From: JADCRZ01 sp965200945
Lineage (GTDB): Bacteria; Bacteroidota; Bacteroidia; Chitinophagales; Chitinophagaceae
Reading direction: 5' to 3'
DNA: 64,000 bases
NCBI GenBank assembly: GCA_965200945.1
Contig: OZ241749.1
Span: 186,001 to 250,000 of the forward strand
The notes beneath the pieces are model-generated. The model searched no databases and had not been told where the DNA came from. It was given only the letters and a program-made list of their open reading frames with translations. A program made the translations under genes and the position numbers. Of the stretch, positions 35,314-44,416 are shown one piece after another (position 1 is the first letter of the stretch; each line of letters starts with the position of its first letter).

Positions 35314-36102
35314 ATGGATCTGCAACTGAAAGACAAGGTAGTCATCGTAACCGGCGGGGCAAAAGGGATCGGGGAGGGCATCGTACGCGTGCTGGCGAAA
35401 GAAGGCGCCATTCCCGTGATCATCGGCAGAAACGAGCAGGACAACCTCAAACTGCTGCATGATCTGGAGCAGCAGGGGTTCAAAGCCGGGCAGGTGGCAG
35501 CTGAGCTGAGCGTGCCGGCGCAGTGTGAGGAAGCGGTGAAGAAAGTGCGGGAGCAGTTCCATCGCATTGACGGTATCGTGAACAATGCAGGCGCCAACGA
35601 CGGCGTAGGACTTGAATCGGGCGATTACGAAAGGTTCATGGCCAGCCTGCACCGCAACCTGATCCATTACTACCTGATCGTGCATCATGCGCTGCCGGCC
35701 CTCATTGAATCAAAAGGCGCAATCGTGAATATCACATCTAAAACCGCCGAAACGGGGCAGGGCAACACATCTGCCTACGCCGCTGCCAACGGCGGCCGCA
35801 ACGCCCTCACACGCGAGTGGGCCGTGGAACTGCTGAAATACAGGATCCGGGTCAACGCGGTGGTGGTGGCTGAAAGCTGGACGCCGCTCTATGCCAACTG
35901 GATCAAGACCCTGCCCGATCCAGAAAAAAAGCTGGAAGAGATACGGTCGATGATACCCCTGGAGAACCGGATGACCACCACGGAAGAGCTGGGCGAGACC
36001 GTTGCCTTCCTCCTGTCTGAAAGATCGAGCCATACCACCGGCCAGCTGATTCATGTGGATGGCGGCTATGTACACCTCGATCGCGCGCTGGCCAATGCCT
36101 GA
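35314..36102 (+). CDS. SDR, putative L-fucose dehydrogenase, with the catalytic Lys replaced
   Basis: A 262-residue SDR with GGAKGIG cofactor loop, VNNAGAN, Ser142 and Tyr155. The usual YxxxK motif reads YAAAN, so the lysine is Asn159, followed by GGRNALTREWAVELL. I recall the same NGGRNALTREW block in proteins annotated as L-fucose dehydrogenases, so it may be a subfamily trait. With the lactonase upstream, the reaction would be NAD(P)-dependent oxidation of L-fucose to the lactone. L-rhamnose or galactose are possible alternatives. It ends the four-gene operon. Confidence 0.75.
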   Translation: MDLQLKDKVVIVTGGAKGIGEGIVRVLAKEGAIPVIIGRNEQDNLKLLHDLEQQGFKAGQVAAELSVPAQCEEAVKKVREQFHRIDGIVNNAGANDGVGLESGDYERFMASLHRNLIHYYLIVHHALPALIESKGAIVNITSKTAETGQGNTSAYAAANGGRNALTREWAVELLKYRIRVNAVVVAESWTPLYANWIKTLPDPEKKLEEIRSMIPLENRMTTTEELGETVAFLLSERSSHTTGQLIHVDGGYVHLDRALANA

Positions 36103-36429
36103 CCCGCAGGTTTTTCTTGTGAACGAGTGCGGAAAAAAAAGGGTGGAGGGCAACTCCAATGCCAAAAATTATCCCTACTCTTGCTTCGTTAACCTGAATG
36201 AGCTTGCAGGGCCATTGTAAGGCCTTTATACCAGGCGGAAGCGGGCGCTGCTTCCGGGAAAGTTTCCGGCGATATCCTCTTTTCTACCCGGAAACTCCGG
36301 GCCGAGCGGCAGCGATCATCGGGCCGAATACTCATGAACTTTAAATAACTTCACACAAAATCTGTCAGGACAAATTCCGGTTATGTGTACATGTTATCAA
36401 TCCTGCAGCATAAAAATTATCTTCACGCC
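36103..36429. promoter_or_regulatory. Leader region of the uronate operon with overlapping hairpins
   Basis: These 327 bases contain no gene. At 36237-36255 there is a stem GGAAGC/GCTTCC; at 36254-36269 a compact palindrome CCGGGAAAGTTTCCGG; at 36287-36301 CCCGG/CCGGG. In addition AGTTTCCGG (36261-36269) pairs perfectly with CCGGAAACT (36288-36296), which excludes the two local hairpins. This is the layout of an attenuator or riboswitch-like leader. No clear -33/-7 promoter pair was found, so it is unsure whether these bases are all transcribed. Confidence 0.4.
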
Positions 36430-37947
36430 ATGATTTTATCCAAGAAGACCGTACAGAAGATCCAGACAAAAAATCATACTACGGCGGTCAGCCCCGAACT
36501 GCTGGCGCTTCCCGAAAAAGTTCTTCAGTTCGGTACCGGGGTACTCCTTCGCGGACTTCCGGATTTTTTCATCGACAAGGCAAACAAACAGGGCCTCTTC
36601 AACGGCCGTATCGTGATCGTTAAATCGACCTCGGCCGGCGACAGTGCCTCATTCTCCACGCAGGATGCGTTGTATACGCAGTGCATCCGCGGTATCGAGG
36701 ACGGTGAAAAGAAAGAAGAGAATATCATCAATGCATCCGTAAGCCGCATACTGGCCGCAAGCGACGCCTGGGAAGACGTGCTGGCGTGCGCTGCCAATGC
36801 CGACATGCAGATCGTGATCTCCAATACCACCGAAGTGGGCATCACGCTCGTGGAAGAAGACATTCACCGCACGCCGCCAGCCTCGTTCCCCGGCAAGCTG
36901 CTTGCCTTCCTGTTGCGGCGTTACCAGGCCTTCCATGGAGAACGGGCGAAAGGCCTGGTGATCCTCCCTACGGAATTGATCCCCGACAATGGCAAAAAGC
37001 TCAAATCCATCGTGCTGGAGCTGGCTAAATTCAATCGCCTGGATGATCCCTTTCTGACCTGGCTCGAGAACAGCAACTATTTCTGCAGTACTCTGGTAGA
37101 CAGGATCGTGCCGGGCAAGCTGGCGCCCGAAAAGCACCAGCGGATGCAGCAGGAGCTGGGCTATACCGATGAGCTGATGATCATGTCGGAAAGCTACAGC
37201 CTGTGGGCCATCGAAGCCAAAGATCCGGAAGTGAAAGAGATCCTCTCCTTTGCACCGGCCGACAACGGCGTGGTGATCGCACCGGATATCAACGTTTTCC
37301 GCGAACTGAAGCTGCGCCTGCTGAACGGCACACATACGTTCTGCAGCGGACTTGCCTACCTGTCTGCTTTCCGCACGGTGAAAGAAGCGATGGACGACAC
37401 GCATTTCACGCAGTTCATGGAGCACCTGATGATGAAAGAGATCATCCCCGCCATCACCGGTGAAACCCTCTCCGAGAGCGATGCGCAAGAATTCGCTTCC
37501 AAAGTGCGCGACCGTTTCCGCAACCCCCATATCGAACACCTCTGGCTGAGCATCACCATGCAGTATACCTCCAAAATGAGGATGCGCAACATGCCGGTCC
37601 TGAAAAAATATTACGAGCGCAAATCAAAAGTGCCCATCCACATGGCGCTGGGTTTTGCCGCTTACCTGCTCTTTATGAAATGTGAAAAGGGCGGCGACGG
37701 CAAGTTCTACGGCAACGCGAACGGTACGTCGTACCTTGTAAACGACGACAGCGCCGAGTATTTTGCAGCCGCCTGGGAAGGAGCCGACGCTTCCAGCCTG
37801 GTAAAGAAAGTGCTGGGCAACACCGCACTCTGGGAATACGACCTCACGCTGCTGGACGGTTTCGAAGAAGCCGTTACCCAAAACCTGAAACAACTGCAGG
37901 AAGGAAACGTGCGTGAAGTGCTGCACGGGAAAGAACATATTAAATAA
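36430..37947 (+). CDS. uxaB: Tagaturonate reductase (altronate oxidoreductase)
   Basis: From ATG 36430 (MILSKKTVQKI) the product is 505 residues; upstream in-frame ATGs at 36385 are unlikely. It belongs to the mannitol dehydrogenase superfamily: an N-terminal Rossmann part with VLQFGTGVLLRGLPDFFID, later STLVDRIVPG and the C-terminal catalytic helices with the family Lys in KLRLLNGTH (LKLRLLNG). It reduces D-tagaturonate to D-altronate with NADH in the galacturonate pathway. UxaA and UxaC follow, spaced 7 and 31 bases. It begins the operon for hexuronate catabolism and is preceded by a structured leader. Confidence 0.94.
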   Translation: MILSKKTVQKIQTKNHTTAVSPELLALPEKVLQFGTGVLLRGLPDFFIDKANKQGLFNGRIVIVKSTSAGDSASFSTQDALYTQCIRGIEDGEKKEENIINASVSRILAASDAWEDVLACAANADMQIVISNTTEVGITLVEEDIHRTPPASFPGKLLAFLLRRYQAFHGERAKGLVILPTELIPDNGKKLKSIVLELAKFNRLDDPFLTWLENSNYFCSTLVDRIVPGKLAPEKHQRMQQELGYTDELMIMSESYSLWAIEAKDPEVKEILSFAPADNGVVIAPDINVFRELKLRLLNGTHTFCSGLAYLSAFRTVKEAMDDTHFTQFMEHLMMKEIIPAITGETLSESDAQEFASKVRDRFRNPHIEHLWLSITMQYTSKMRMRNMPVLKKYYERKSKVPIHMALGFAAYLLFMKCEKGGDGKFYGNANGTSYLVNDDSAEYFAAAWEGADASSLVKKVLGNTALWEYDLTLLDGFEEAVTQNLKQLQEGNVREVLHGKEHIK

Positions 37948-37954
37948 TGACGTT

Positions 37955-39607
37955 ATGAAAAAGAATGTTTTAAAAGTTCACCCCTCCGACAACGTCATCG
38001 TTGCCCTGCGCGACCTGGCGAAAGATGAAGTGGTTGAATACAATGGCAACAGCTATAAGATCGCAGAGACCATACCTGCCAAACATAAATTTACCGAGAC
38101 CCCGCTGCAGCCCGGCGAGCCCATCACCATGTACGGCGTACTGGTGGGCAAGGCCAGCGAGCCGATCCCTGCCGGCGGTCGCATCTCCACCAACAATGTA
38201 AAACATGCGGCCAACGATTTTCAGCTTGGTTCGCGCAAAACATCGTGGCATGAGCCGGATGTGTCGAAGTTCAGTACCAAAACTTTTATGGGCTATCACC
38301 GTTCCGACGGTTCGGTAGGCACGGCCAACTACTGGCTGGTGCTGCCGATGGTTTTCTGTGAGAACCGCAACCTGGAAGTCATGCGCGAAGCGCTTGTGGA
38401 AGAACTGGGCTATGCACGGCCGAAAAAATACCAGCAGTTTGCCAAGCAGCTCCGGCAGCTGCAGCAGGCTGGCAGCAATACAGAAGACATTCTGCACGCA
38501 CCTTTCAGCGATTTTGCACAGGAAGCGCAATTCCAGCGTGTGTTCAAAAATGTGGATGGGATCAAATTCCTGACACATGCCGGCGGCTGCGGCGGTATTC
38601 GCCAGGATGCGCAGGCCCTATGCGGCCTGCTGGCCGGCTACATCACCCACCCGAATGTGGCTGGTGCAACCGTGCTCAGCCTGGGTTGCCAGAACGCACA
38701 GATCTCCATGCTGCAGGAAGAGATCAAGAAGCGGAGCCCGAACATGGACAAACCCCTGTACCTGCTCGAGCAGCAGCGGCTCGGCACGGAAGAGGAACTG
38801 ATGACGGCCGCGATCCGGCAGACCTTCGCCGGACTGATGCTGGCAGACAAAATGGAACGCAAGCCGGCGCCCCTGAACAAACTCTGCATCGGCCTTGAAT
38901 GCGGCGGATCAGACGGGTTCTCCGGCATCTCCGCCAATCCCGCCATCGGGTATACTTCGGATCTGCTGGTAGCCCTGGGCGGTACCGTGATCCTCTCCGA
39001 ATTCCCGGAACTCTGCGGTGTGGAACAGGAACTGAGCGACCGCTGCATGGATGAGAACGACGCCGTGCGGTTCATCGATATTATGCGCCTCTATGCAAAA
39101 AGGGCCGCCGAAGTGGGGTCCGGTTTCGATATGAACCCCTCACCGGGAAACATCAAGGACGGACTGATCACCGACGCCATCAAATCATCGGGTGCCGCCA
39201 AAAAAGGCGGTACTTCACCGGTCACCGATGTGCTCGACTACCCGGAAAAAGTAACTACCCCGGGCCTGAACCTGCTTTGCACGCCGGGCAACGATGTGGA
39301 ATCGACCACCGCAGAAGTTGGCTCAGGCGCCACCGTGGTGCTGTTCACGACCGGCCTCGGCACACCGACCGGCAACCCCATTACACCTGTTGTAAAACTT
39401 TCGAGCAATACCAACCTGTACAATAAGATGCGCGATATCATCGACATCAATACCGGCTCCATCATCGAAGGAGACGAGACCATCGAACAGGCCGGCGAAC
39501 GCATCCTTGATTATGTGATCGAAGTTGCCAGCGGTAACATACAGGTAAGCGCCGTCAGGAATGAACAGAACGATTTTATTCCCTGGAAACGCGGTGTATC
39601 GCTCTAA
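37955..39607 (+). CDS. uxaA: Altronate dehydratase
   Basis: From ATG 37955 the product has 550 residues. It contains the N-terminal SAF-type domain (KVHPSDNVIVALRDLAKDEV) then the large UxaA catalytic domain, with family motifs GYHRSDGSVGTANYW, THAGGCGG, GLECGGSDGFSG and LCTPGNDVESTTAEVGSG. It dehydrates D-altronate to 2-keto-3-deoxygluconate, an iron-dependent reaction. Because the neighbouring fucose unit lacks a fuconate dehydratase, and some UxaA-family enzymes act on other sugar acids, a second substrate is conceivable. The frame reaches back to 37913, overlapping uxaB, but ATG 37955 fits best. Confidence 0.94.
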   Translation: MKKNVLKVHPSDNVIVALRDLAKDEVVEYNGNSYKIAETIPAKHKFTETPLQPGEPITMYGVLVGKASEPIPAGGRISTNNVKHAANDFQLGSRKTSWHEPDVSKFSTKTFMGYHRSDGSVGTANYWLVLPMVFCENRNLEVMREALVEELGYARPKKYQQFAKQLRQLQQAGSNTEDILHAPFSDFAQEAQFQRVFKNVDGIKFLTHAGGCGGIRQDAQALCGLLAGYITHPNVAGATVLSLGCQNAQISMLQEEIKKRSPNMDKPLYLLEQQRLGTEEELMTAAIRQTFAGLMLADKMERKPAPLNKLCIGLECGGSDGFSGISANPAIGYTSDLLVALGGTVILSEFPELCGVEQELSDRCMDENDAVRFIDIMRLYAKRAAEVGSGFDMNPSPGNIKDGLITDAIKSSGAAKKGGTSPVTDVLDYPEKVTTPGLNLLCTPGNDVESTTAEVGSGATVVLFTTGLGTPTGNPITPVVKLSSNTNLYNKMRDIIDINTGSIIEGDETIEQAGERILDYVIEVASGNIQVSAVRNEQNDFIPWKRGVSL

Positions 39608-39638
39608 TGCCATATTTGATAAAAGAAATCAGACCGTT

Positions 39639-41084
39639 ATGAAAAAATTTCTGGATGAAGATTTTCTGCTGGCCAATAAAACCGGCCGCGAGCTCTACCA
39701 CCATTACGCCAAACAGATGCCCATCATCGACTATCACTGCCATCTGCCGCAGGCACAGATCGCCGACGACCACCAGTTTGACAACCTGACCCAGATCTGG
39801 CTCTATGGCGATCACTACAAATGGAGAGCGATGCGTACCAACGGCGTGGACGAAAAATTCGTTACCGGCAACGGCTCCGATTTTGAAAAGTTCCAGGCGT
39901 GGGCCGGCACCGTGCCCTATACCATGCGCAACCCGCTCTATCACTGGACGCACCTGGAGCTGCAGCGTTATTTCGATGTACATGAGATCCTCAACCCCGA
40001 CAGCGCTAAAAAGATCTACGACGAATGTTCGGCAAAGCTGAAAACGCCGGAGTTCTCCGTGCGCAGCCTCCTGCAGAAGATGAACGTGCGCATGATCTGC
40101 ACCACCGACGACCCGGTGGATAACCTTGCCGATCACCAGCGGCTCAGGAACGAAGGGTTCGCCATCCCCATCCTGCCGGCATTCCGCCCCGACGTGGCCA
40201 TGAATGTGAACGATCCGGTCACTTTCAACAATTACCTGGGCCGGCTGGAAAAAGCGGCCGATACTTCCATCGGCTCTTACTCCGATTACATCAGCGCCCT
40301 CAAGAGCCGCCACGATTACTTCGCGGCCAACGGCTGTACCGTATCTGACCATGGACTCGAACAGATCTATGCGGAAGATTATACCGAAGCGGAGATCACG
40401 GCTGCCTTCGACAAAATCCGCAGCGGCAAGCAGCTCGATGAGCTGGAAATACTGAAGTTCAAATCCGCCATGCTGATCCAGTTCGCTACCTGGGACTGGG
40501 AACGCGGCTGGGTGCAGCAATATCATTTGGGCGCTTTGCGCAACAACAACGGCCGCATGCTGAAACAGCTCGGTCCGGATACGGGCTGGGATTCGATCGG
40601 CGATTTTTCACAGGGCCGTGCCCTGTCGCGTTTTCTCAACAAGCTCGACAGCGAAGACAACCTCACCAAAACAATTCTCTACAACCTGAACCCCGCCGAC
40701 AACGAGCTCATGGCCACCATGATCGGCAACTACAACGATGGTTCCGTGGCAGGCAAGGTACAATGGGGTTCTGCCTGGTGGTTCCTGGACCAGAAAGACG
40801 GCATGATCAAACAGATCAACACCCTGTCGAACATGGGACTGATCAGCCGCTTCGTGGGAATGCTGACCGATTCCAGAAGCTTCCTGTCTTACCCGCGCCA
40901 TGAGTATTTCCGGAGGATCATTTGTAACCTGTTCGGGGAAGAGATTGAGAACGGCGAACTGCCGGCCGATATCGAATGGACCGGCAAAGTGATCCAGGAT
41001 ATCTGTTATAACAACGCCAGGAACTATTTCAACTGGCAGTACCTCGACAAAAAATCTCCCGTTGCAGGCAATGTGTTGCAATAA
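39639..41084 (+). CDS. uxaC: Glucuronate/galacturonate isomerase
   Basis: From ATG 39639 (MKKFLDEDFLLANKTG) the product has 481 residues. It has the metal motif IDYHCHLP at the first strand, then the family blocks YGDHYKWRAMRTNGV, ICTTDDPVDNL, AFRPD and the C-terminal DSRSFLSYPRHEYFRRI. The enzyme isomerises D-galacturonate to D-tagaturonate (and glucuronate to fructuronate), the first intracellular step for products of the pectate lyases and exo-enzymes of the locus. The frame could open at 39561, inside uxaA, but is not needed. Cytosolic. Confidence 0.95.
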   Translation: MKKFLDEDFLLANKTGRELYHHYAKQMPIIDYHCHLPQAQIADDHQFDNLTQIWLYGDHYKWRAMRTNGVDEKFVTGNGSDFEKFQAWAGTVPYTMRNPLYHWTHLELQRYFDVHEILNPDSAKKIYDECSAKLKTPEFSVRSLLQKMNVRMICTTDDPVDNLADHQRLRNEGFAIPILPAFRPDVAMNVNDPVTFNNYLGRLEKAADTSIGSYSDYISALKSRHDYFAANGCTVSDHGLEQIYAEDYTEAEITAAFDKIRSGKQLDELEILKFKSAMLIQFATWDWERGWVQQYHLGALRNNNGRMLKQLGPDTGWDSIGDFSQGRALSRFLNKLDSEDNLTKTILYNLNPADNELMATMIGNYNDGSVAGKVQWGSAWWFLDQKDGMIKQINTLSNMGLISRFVGMLTDSRSFLSYPRHEYFRRIICNLFGEEIENGELPADIEWTGKVIQDICYNNARNYFNWQYLDKKSPVAGNVLQ

Positions 41085-41111
41085 GGGAGCCTACATTTAA
41101 ATCAAGGATGC

Positions 41112-42737
41112 ATGGAATTTATTGAAGAGCTGAAACAAATTTTCAAGCCGGATGCTGAGATCCCGGATGCCTACCGGCTGCCGGAAGAGATCCATCAGAA
41201 AGAATACTTATCTGATGGCGAAATGAAGCAATGGGACGGCGCCGTACATGAAGTGTATTCGCCTGTTTGCGTTCAAACCCCCGAAGGACTGAAGCGGGTG
41301 CTCATCGGTACTTACCCGGTATGTGGTGAGAAAGAAGCGATGGAAGCCCTCGCCGCCGCGGAAAACGCGTACAACAACGGAAGAGGGGAGTGGCCCACCA
41401 TGAGCGTGGCTGCCCGCATCACCTGCATTGAAGAGTTCACGCGTCACATGCTGAAGCAGAAAGACATCGTCGTGAAGCTCATCATGTGGGAGATCGGAAA
41501 ATCATATGCAGATTCGGTGAAGGAGTTCGACCGCACCGTGGAATATATCTATGCCACCATCGATGCCCTCAAAGACATCGACCGCCAGTCGTCCCGTTTC
41601 GAGATCGAACAGGGCATTGTGGCGCAGGTAAGGCGCTCGCCCCTCGGTGTGGTGCTTTGCATGGGGCCGTTCAACTATCCCCTCAATGAAACGTTCACCA
41701 CGCTGATCCCCGCGATCATCATGGGAAACACCCTCTTGTTCAAACCGCCGAAACACGGAACCCTGCTGCATTACCCGCTGCTGGAAGCCTTTAAAAGCTG
41801 TTTCCCCAAGGGGGTGGTCAACACCATTTACGGCAGGGGCCATTCCATTGTGCCGGCGCTGATGACCAGCGGCAAGATCAATGTGCTTACCCTGATCGGT
41901 TCGAGCAAAGTGGCCAATGAACTGAAAAAGCTGCATCCGAAAGTAAACCGCCTTCGTGCGATCCTTGGCCTCGATGCCAAGAACGCAGCCATCGTTACGC
42001 CCAGTGCCGACGTGAAGCTGGCGGTGCAGGAGATCGTGCTCGGCGCACTTTCGTTCAATGGTCAGCGTTGCACCGCCCTGAAAATGATCTATGTGCACGA
42101 AACGATCGCGAAAGAGTTTATCGAGAAACTGAGCGAAGCCGTCTCTAAACTGAAATACGGTATGCCCTGGGAACCAGGCGTGTCGCTCACGCCGTTGCCC
42201 GAGCCGCACAAACCCGCTTACCTCAAGGAATGCATCGATGATGCCGTTGCCAACGGTGCGCAGGTAATGAACGAGCATGGCGGCGCCACGGTGGAATCTT
42301 TTGTATTTCCGGCCGTGGTTTACCCGGTCAATGAAAAGATGAAGCTCTACCGGGAGGAGCAGTTTGGTCCGGTGATCCCGGTGGCCCATTACCTCGATAT
42401 CCGGGAGCCGATCCAGTACCTGATCGAATCTCCGCACGGCCAGCAGGTCAGCATCTTCAGCAACGATACGGATGAGCTTGCGGAATCGATTGATCCGCTT
42501 GTGAACCAGGTGAGCCGGGTGAACATCAATTGCCAGTGCCAGCGCGGACCGGATCAGTTTCCTTTCACGGGGCGCAAAGACAGTGCGGAAGGCACGTTGT
42601 CGGTGGTGGATGCGCTCCGGTCGTTCTCCATCCGTTCGCTGGTAGCTACCAAGCTCAACGACCAGAACAAGCAACTGCTCAACGAGATCGTTCAGGGACA
42701 ACACTCTAATTTTTTAAGCACCAAGTATATATTCTAG
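41112..42737 (+). CDS. GapN-like NADP-dependent aldehyde dehydrogenase with altered catalytic Glu
   Basis: A 541-residue aldehyde dehydrogenase. The nucleophile is Cys320 in FNGQRCTALK. The general base Glu, usually 34 residues before the Cys in ELGGK, is here Gly286 in GLDAKN, a change that fits a branch I recall being annotated as NADP-dependent glyceraldehyde-3-phosphate dehydrogenase. In this operon it would oxidise the glyceraldehyde 3-phosphate released by KDPG aldolase to 3-phosphoglycerate, giving NADPH and skipping an ATP step. Alternatives are oxidation of another aldehyde such as lactaldehyde. The gene sits between uxaC and kdgK, and kdgK begins right after its stop. Confidence 0.82.
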   Translation: MEFIEELKQIFKPDAEIPDAYRLPEEIHQKEYLSDGEMKQWDGAVHEVYSPVCVQTPEGLKRVLIGTYPVCGEKEAMEALAAAENAYNNGRGEWPTMSVAARITCIEEFTRHMLKQKDIVVKLIMWEIGKSYADSVKEFDRTVEYIYATIDALKDIDRQSSRFEIEQGIVAQVRRSPLGVVLCMGPFNYPLNETFTTLIPAIIMGNTLLFKPPKHGTLLHYPLLEAFKSCFPKGVVNTIYGRGHSIVPALMTSGKINVLTLIGSSKVANELKKLHPKVNRLRAILGLDAKNAAIVTPSADVKLAVQEIVLGALSFNGQRCTALKMIYVHETIAKEFIEKLSEAVSKLKYGMPWEPGVSLTPLPEPHKPAYLKECIDDAVANGAQVMNEHGGATVESFVFPAVVYPVNEKMKLYREEQFGPVIPVAHYLDIREPIQYLIESPHGQQVSIFSNDTDELAESIDPLVNQVSRVNINCQCQRGPDQFPFTGRKDSAEGTLSVVDALRSFSIRSLVATKLNDQNKQLLNEIVQGQHSNFLSTKYIF

Positions 42738-43757
42738 ATGAACAAGGTTTTCTGTTTTGGAGAAGTCATGCTGCGTTTTTCACCCCTGCTGCACCGCGAA
42801 TGGATCAGGCACGCCGCCATACCGGTCTACATCGCCGGTGCAGAGCTCAATGTAGCGTCTGCACTGGTAAAATGGAAGGTGCCGACAAAATACTGCACGG
42901 CTGTTCCCGACAATTACATGGCCAGGGAAGTGATCCAGGACCTAGAAGCCAAAGGCATGGATACTTCGTCCGTGATCTATTCGGGCAGCCGCCTGGGCAT
43001 CTACTACCTGCCCCTGGGCGGCGACCTGAAAAGTGAAGGTGTGATCTACGACCGCGCCCATTCCTCTTTCGCGGAACTTGTACCCGGCACCATCAACTGG
43101 GATGAGATGCTCAAAGATGTGACCTGGCTGCATTTCAGCGCCATCACACCCGCACTCAACGAAAATACGGCTGCCATCACCAAAGAAGCCCTTGCCGCGG
43201 CCTCAGCACGCAACATAACGATCTCCGTCGATCTCAACCACCGCGCAAGACTGTGGAAATACGGCAAACAACCGGATGAAGTGATGCCTGAACTGGTGGA
43301 ATTTGCCAATGTGGTGATGGGGAATATTTGGGCGGCCAACACGCTGCTGGGCATACCGGTGGATGAGAGTATCCACTCCAAAAAATCGAAGGACGCGTAT
43401 CTGCAGCATGCGGAACTTACTTCGCTCTCCATCATGAAACAGTTTCCCAATGCACGGGCGGTGGCGAATACCTTCCGCTTTAGTTCGGGCGACAAGGGTG
43501 TGCTGTATTACAGTGCGCTCAATACGAACGGCAAGCAATATGTTTCGGCTGAATATGCTTCTGCCAACGTGATCAACCAGATCGGCACCGGCGACTGTTT
43601 CATGGCCGGTCTTATCTACGGCCTGCACAACGATCATGCTCCTGCAGACATCATCAATTTTGCGGCGGCGGCTGCGTTCGGCAAAATGAACGAGGCGGCC
43701 GATGCCACCGACCAGCCGGTAGAGGTCGTCCGGTCTATAATGACTTCATATGAGTAA
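42738..43757 (+). CDS. kdgK: 2-keto-3-deoxygluconate kinase
   Basis: A 339-residue PfkB-family kinase. It opens with VFCFGEVMLRFSPL and has the sugar-binding GAELNVASALVKW and the ATP/catalytic motif IGTGDCFMAGLIYGL with the base Asp. It phosphorylates KDG, made by UxaA, to KDPG. The start follows the preceding stop immediately and its own end overlaps the aldolase gene by 8 bases, so translation is coupled. Neighbouring uronate genes make KDG the natural substrate over other sugars. Confidence 0.92.
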   Translation: MNKVFCFGEVMLRFSPLLHREWIRHAAIPVYIAGAELNVASALVKWKVPTKYCTAVPDNYMAREVIQDLEAKGMDTSSVIYSGSRLGIYYLPLGGDLKSEGVIYDRAHSSFAELVPGTINWDEMLKDVTWLHFSAITPALNENTAAITKEALAAASARNITISVDLNHRARLWKYGKQPDEVMPELVEFANVVMGNIWAANTLLGIPVDESIHSKKSKDAYLQHAELTSLSIMKQFPNARAVANTFRFSSGDKGVLYYSALNTNGKQYVSAEYASANVINQIGTGDCFMAGLIYGLHNDHAPADIINFAAAAAFGKMNEAADATDQPVEVVRSIMTSYE

Positions 43758-44415
43758 ACAACAATCTATACTGGATGTGATCCAGCAGCAGGGCTTCCTG
43801 CCGCTGTACTACCATCAGGATGCCGACATCAGCATCGGTGTTCTGAAAGCCCTCTATCATGCCGGCATTAAAACGGTGGAATACACCAACAGGGGCGCCA
43901 ACGCCCTGAGCAATTTCCGCGAGCTGCTGGCCGTACGCGACAACGAACTGCACGACCTGGTGCTGGGGATCGGAACGGTAAAAACCACCACCGATGCAAA
44001 AGCTTACCTGGCTGCCGGCGCCGATTATATCATCGCCCCGGGGATCAGTCCGGAAGTAGCCGAAGTTGTACATGCCGCCAACGTGCTGTGGGTGCCCGGT
44101 TGCATGACGCCATCCGAAGTGATGGTGGCCGAGAAATGGGGCGCCAAGCTGGTAAAACTCTTTCCGGGTAACCTCCTGGGTCCAACCTTTCTATCCTCTA
44201 TCAAAGAACTATTTCCATCCATGTTGTTTATGCCGACCGGGGGCGTAGAGCCCAACGAATCAAGCATCGGTGCCTGGTTTGAGGCCGGGGTATGTGCTGT
44301 GGGAATGGGTAGCAAACTCATCACAAAAAAGACTTTTGAAAACAAGGAGTTTGATGAACTCAGTTCTGCCACAAGATCATTACTGGCCTTAATTCAAACC
44401 ATTAAACTGAAATAA
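43750..44415 (+). CDS. eda: KDPG/KHG aldolase
   Basis: A 221-residue class I aldolase. Schiff-base Lys136 is in AKLVKLFPGN, the catalytic Glu45 in VEYTNRG, and the phosphate/loop motifs GIGTVKTTTDA, IAPGISPEV and PTGGVEP are intact. It splits 2-keto-3-deoxy-6-phosphogluconate to pyruvate and glyceraldehyde 3-phosphate, the last committed step of the galacturonate route. Its start overlaps kdgK by 8 bases and the transporter follows 1 base later. Confidence 0.95.
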   Translation: MSKQQSILDVIQQQGFLPLYYHQDADISIGVLKALYHAGIKTVEYTNRGANALSNFRELLAVRDNELHDLVLGIGTVKTTTDAKAYLAAGADYIIAPGISPEVAEVVHAANVLWVPGCMTPSEVMVAEKWGAKLVKLFPGNLLGPTFLSSIKELFPSMLFMPTGGVEPNESSIGAWFEAGVCAVGMGSKLITKKTFENKEFDELSSATRSLLALIQTIKLK

Positions 44416-44416
44416 C

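Noticed and set aside
41502..42704. Minus-strand frame of 400 codons over the aldehyde dehydrogenase gene
   Set aside because: Antisense to an enzyme with intact Cys motif in an operon; composition only.
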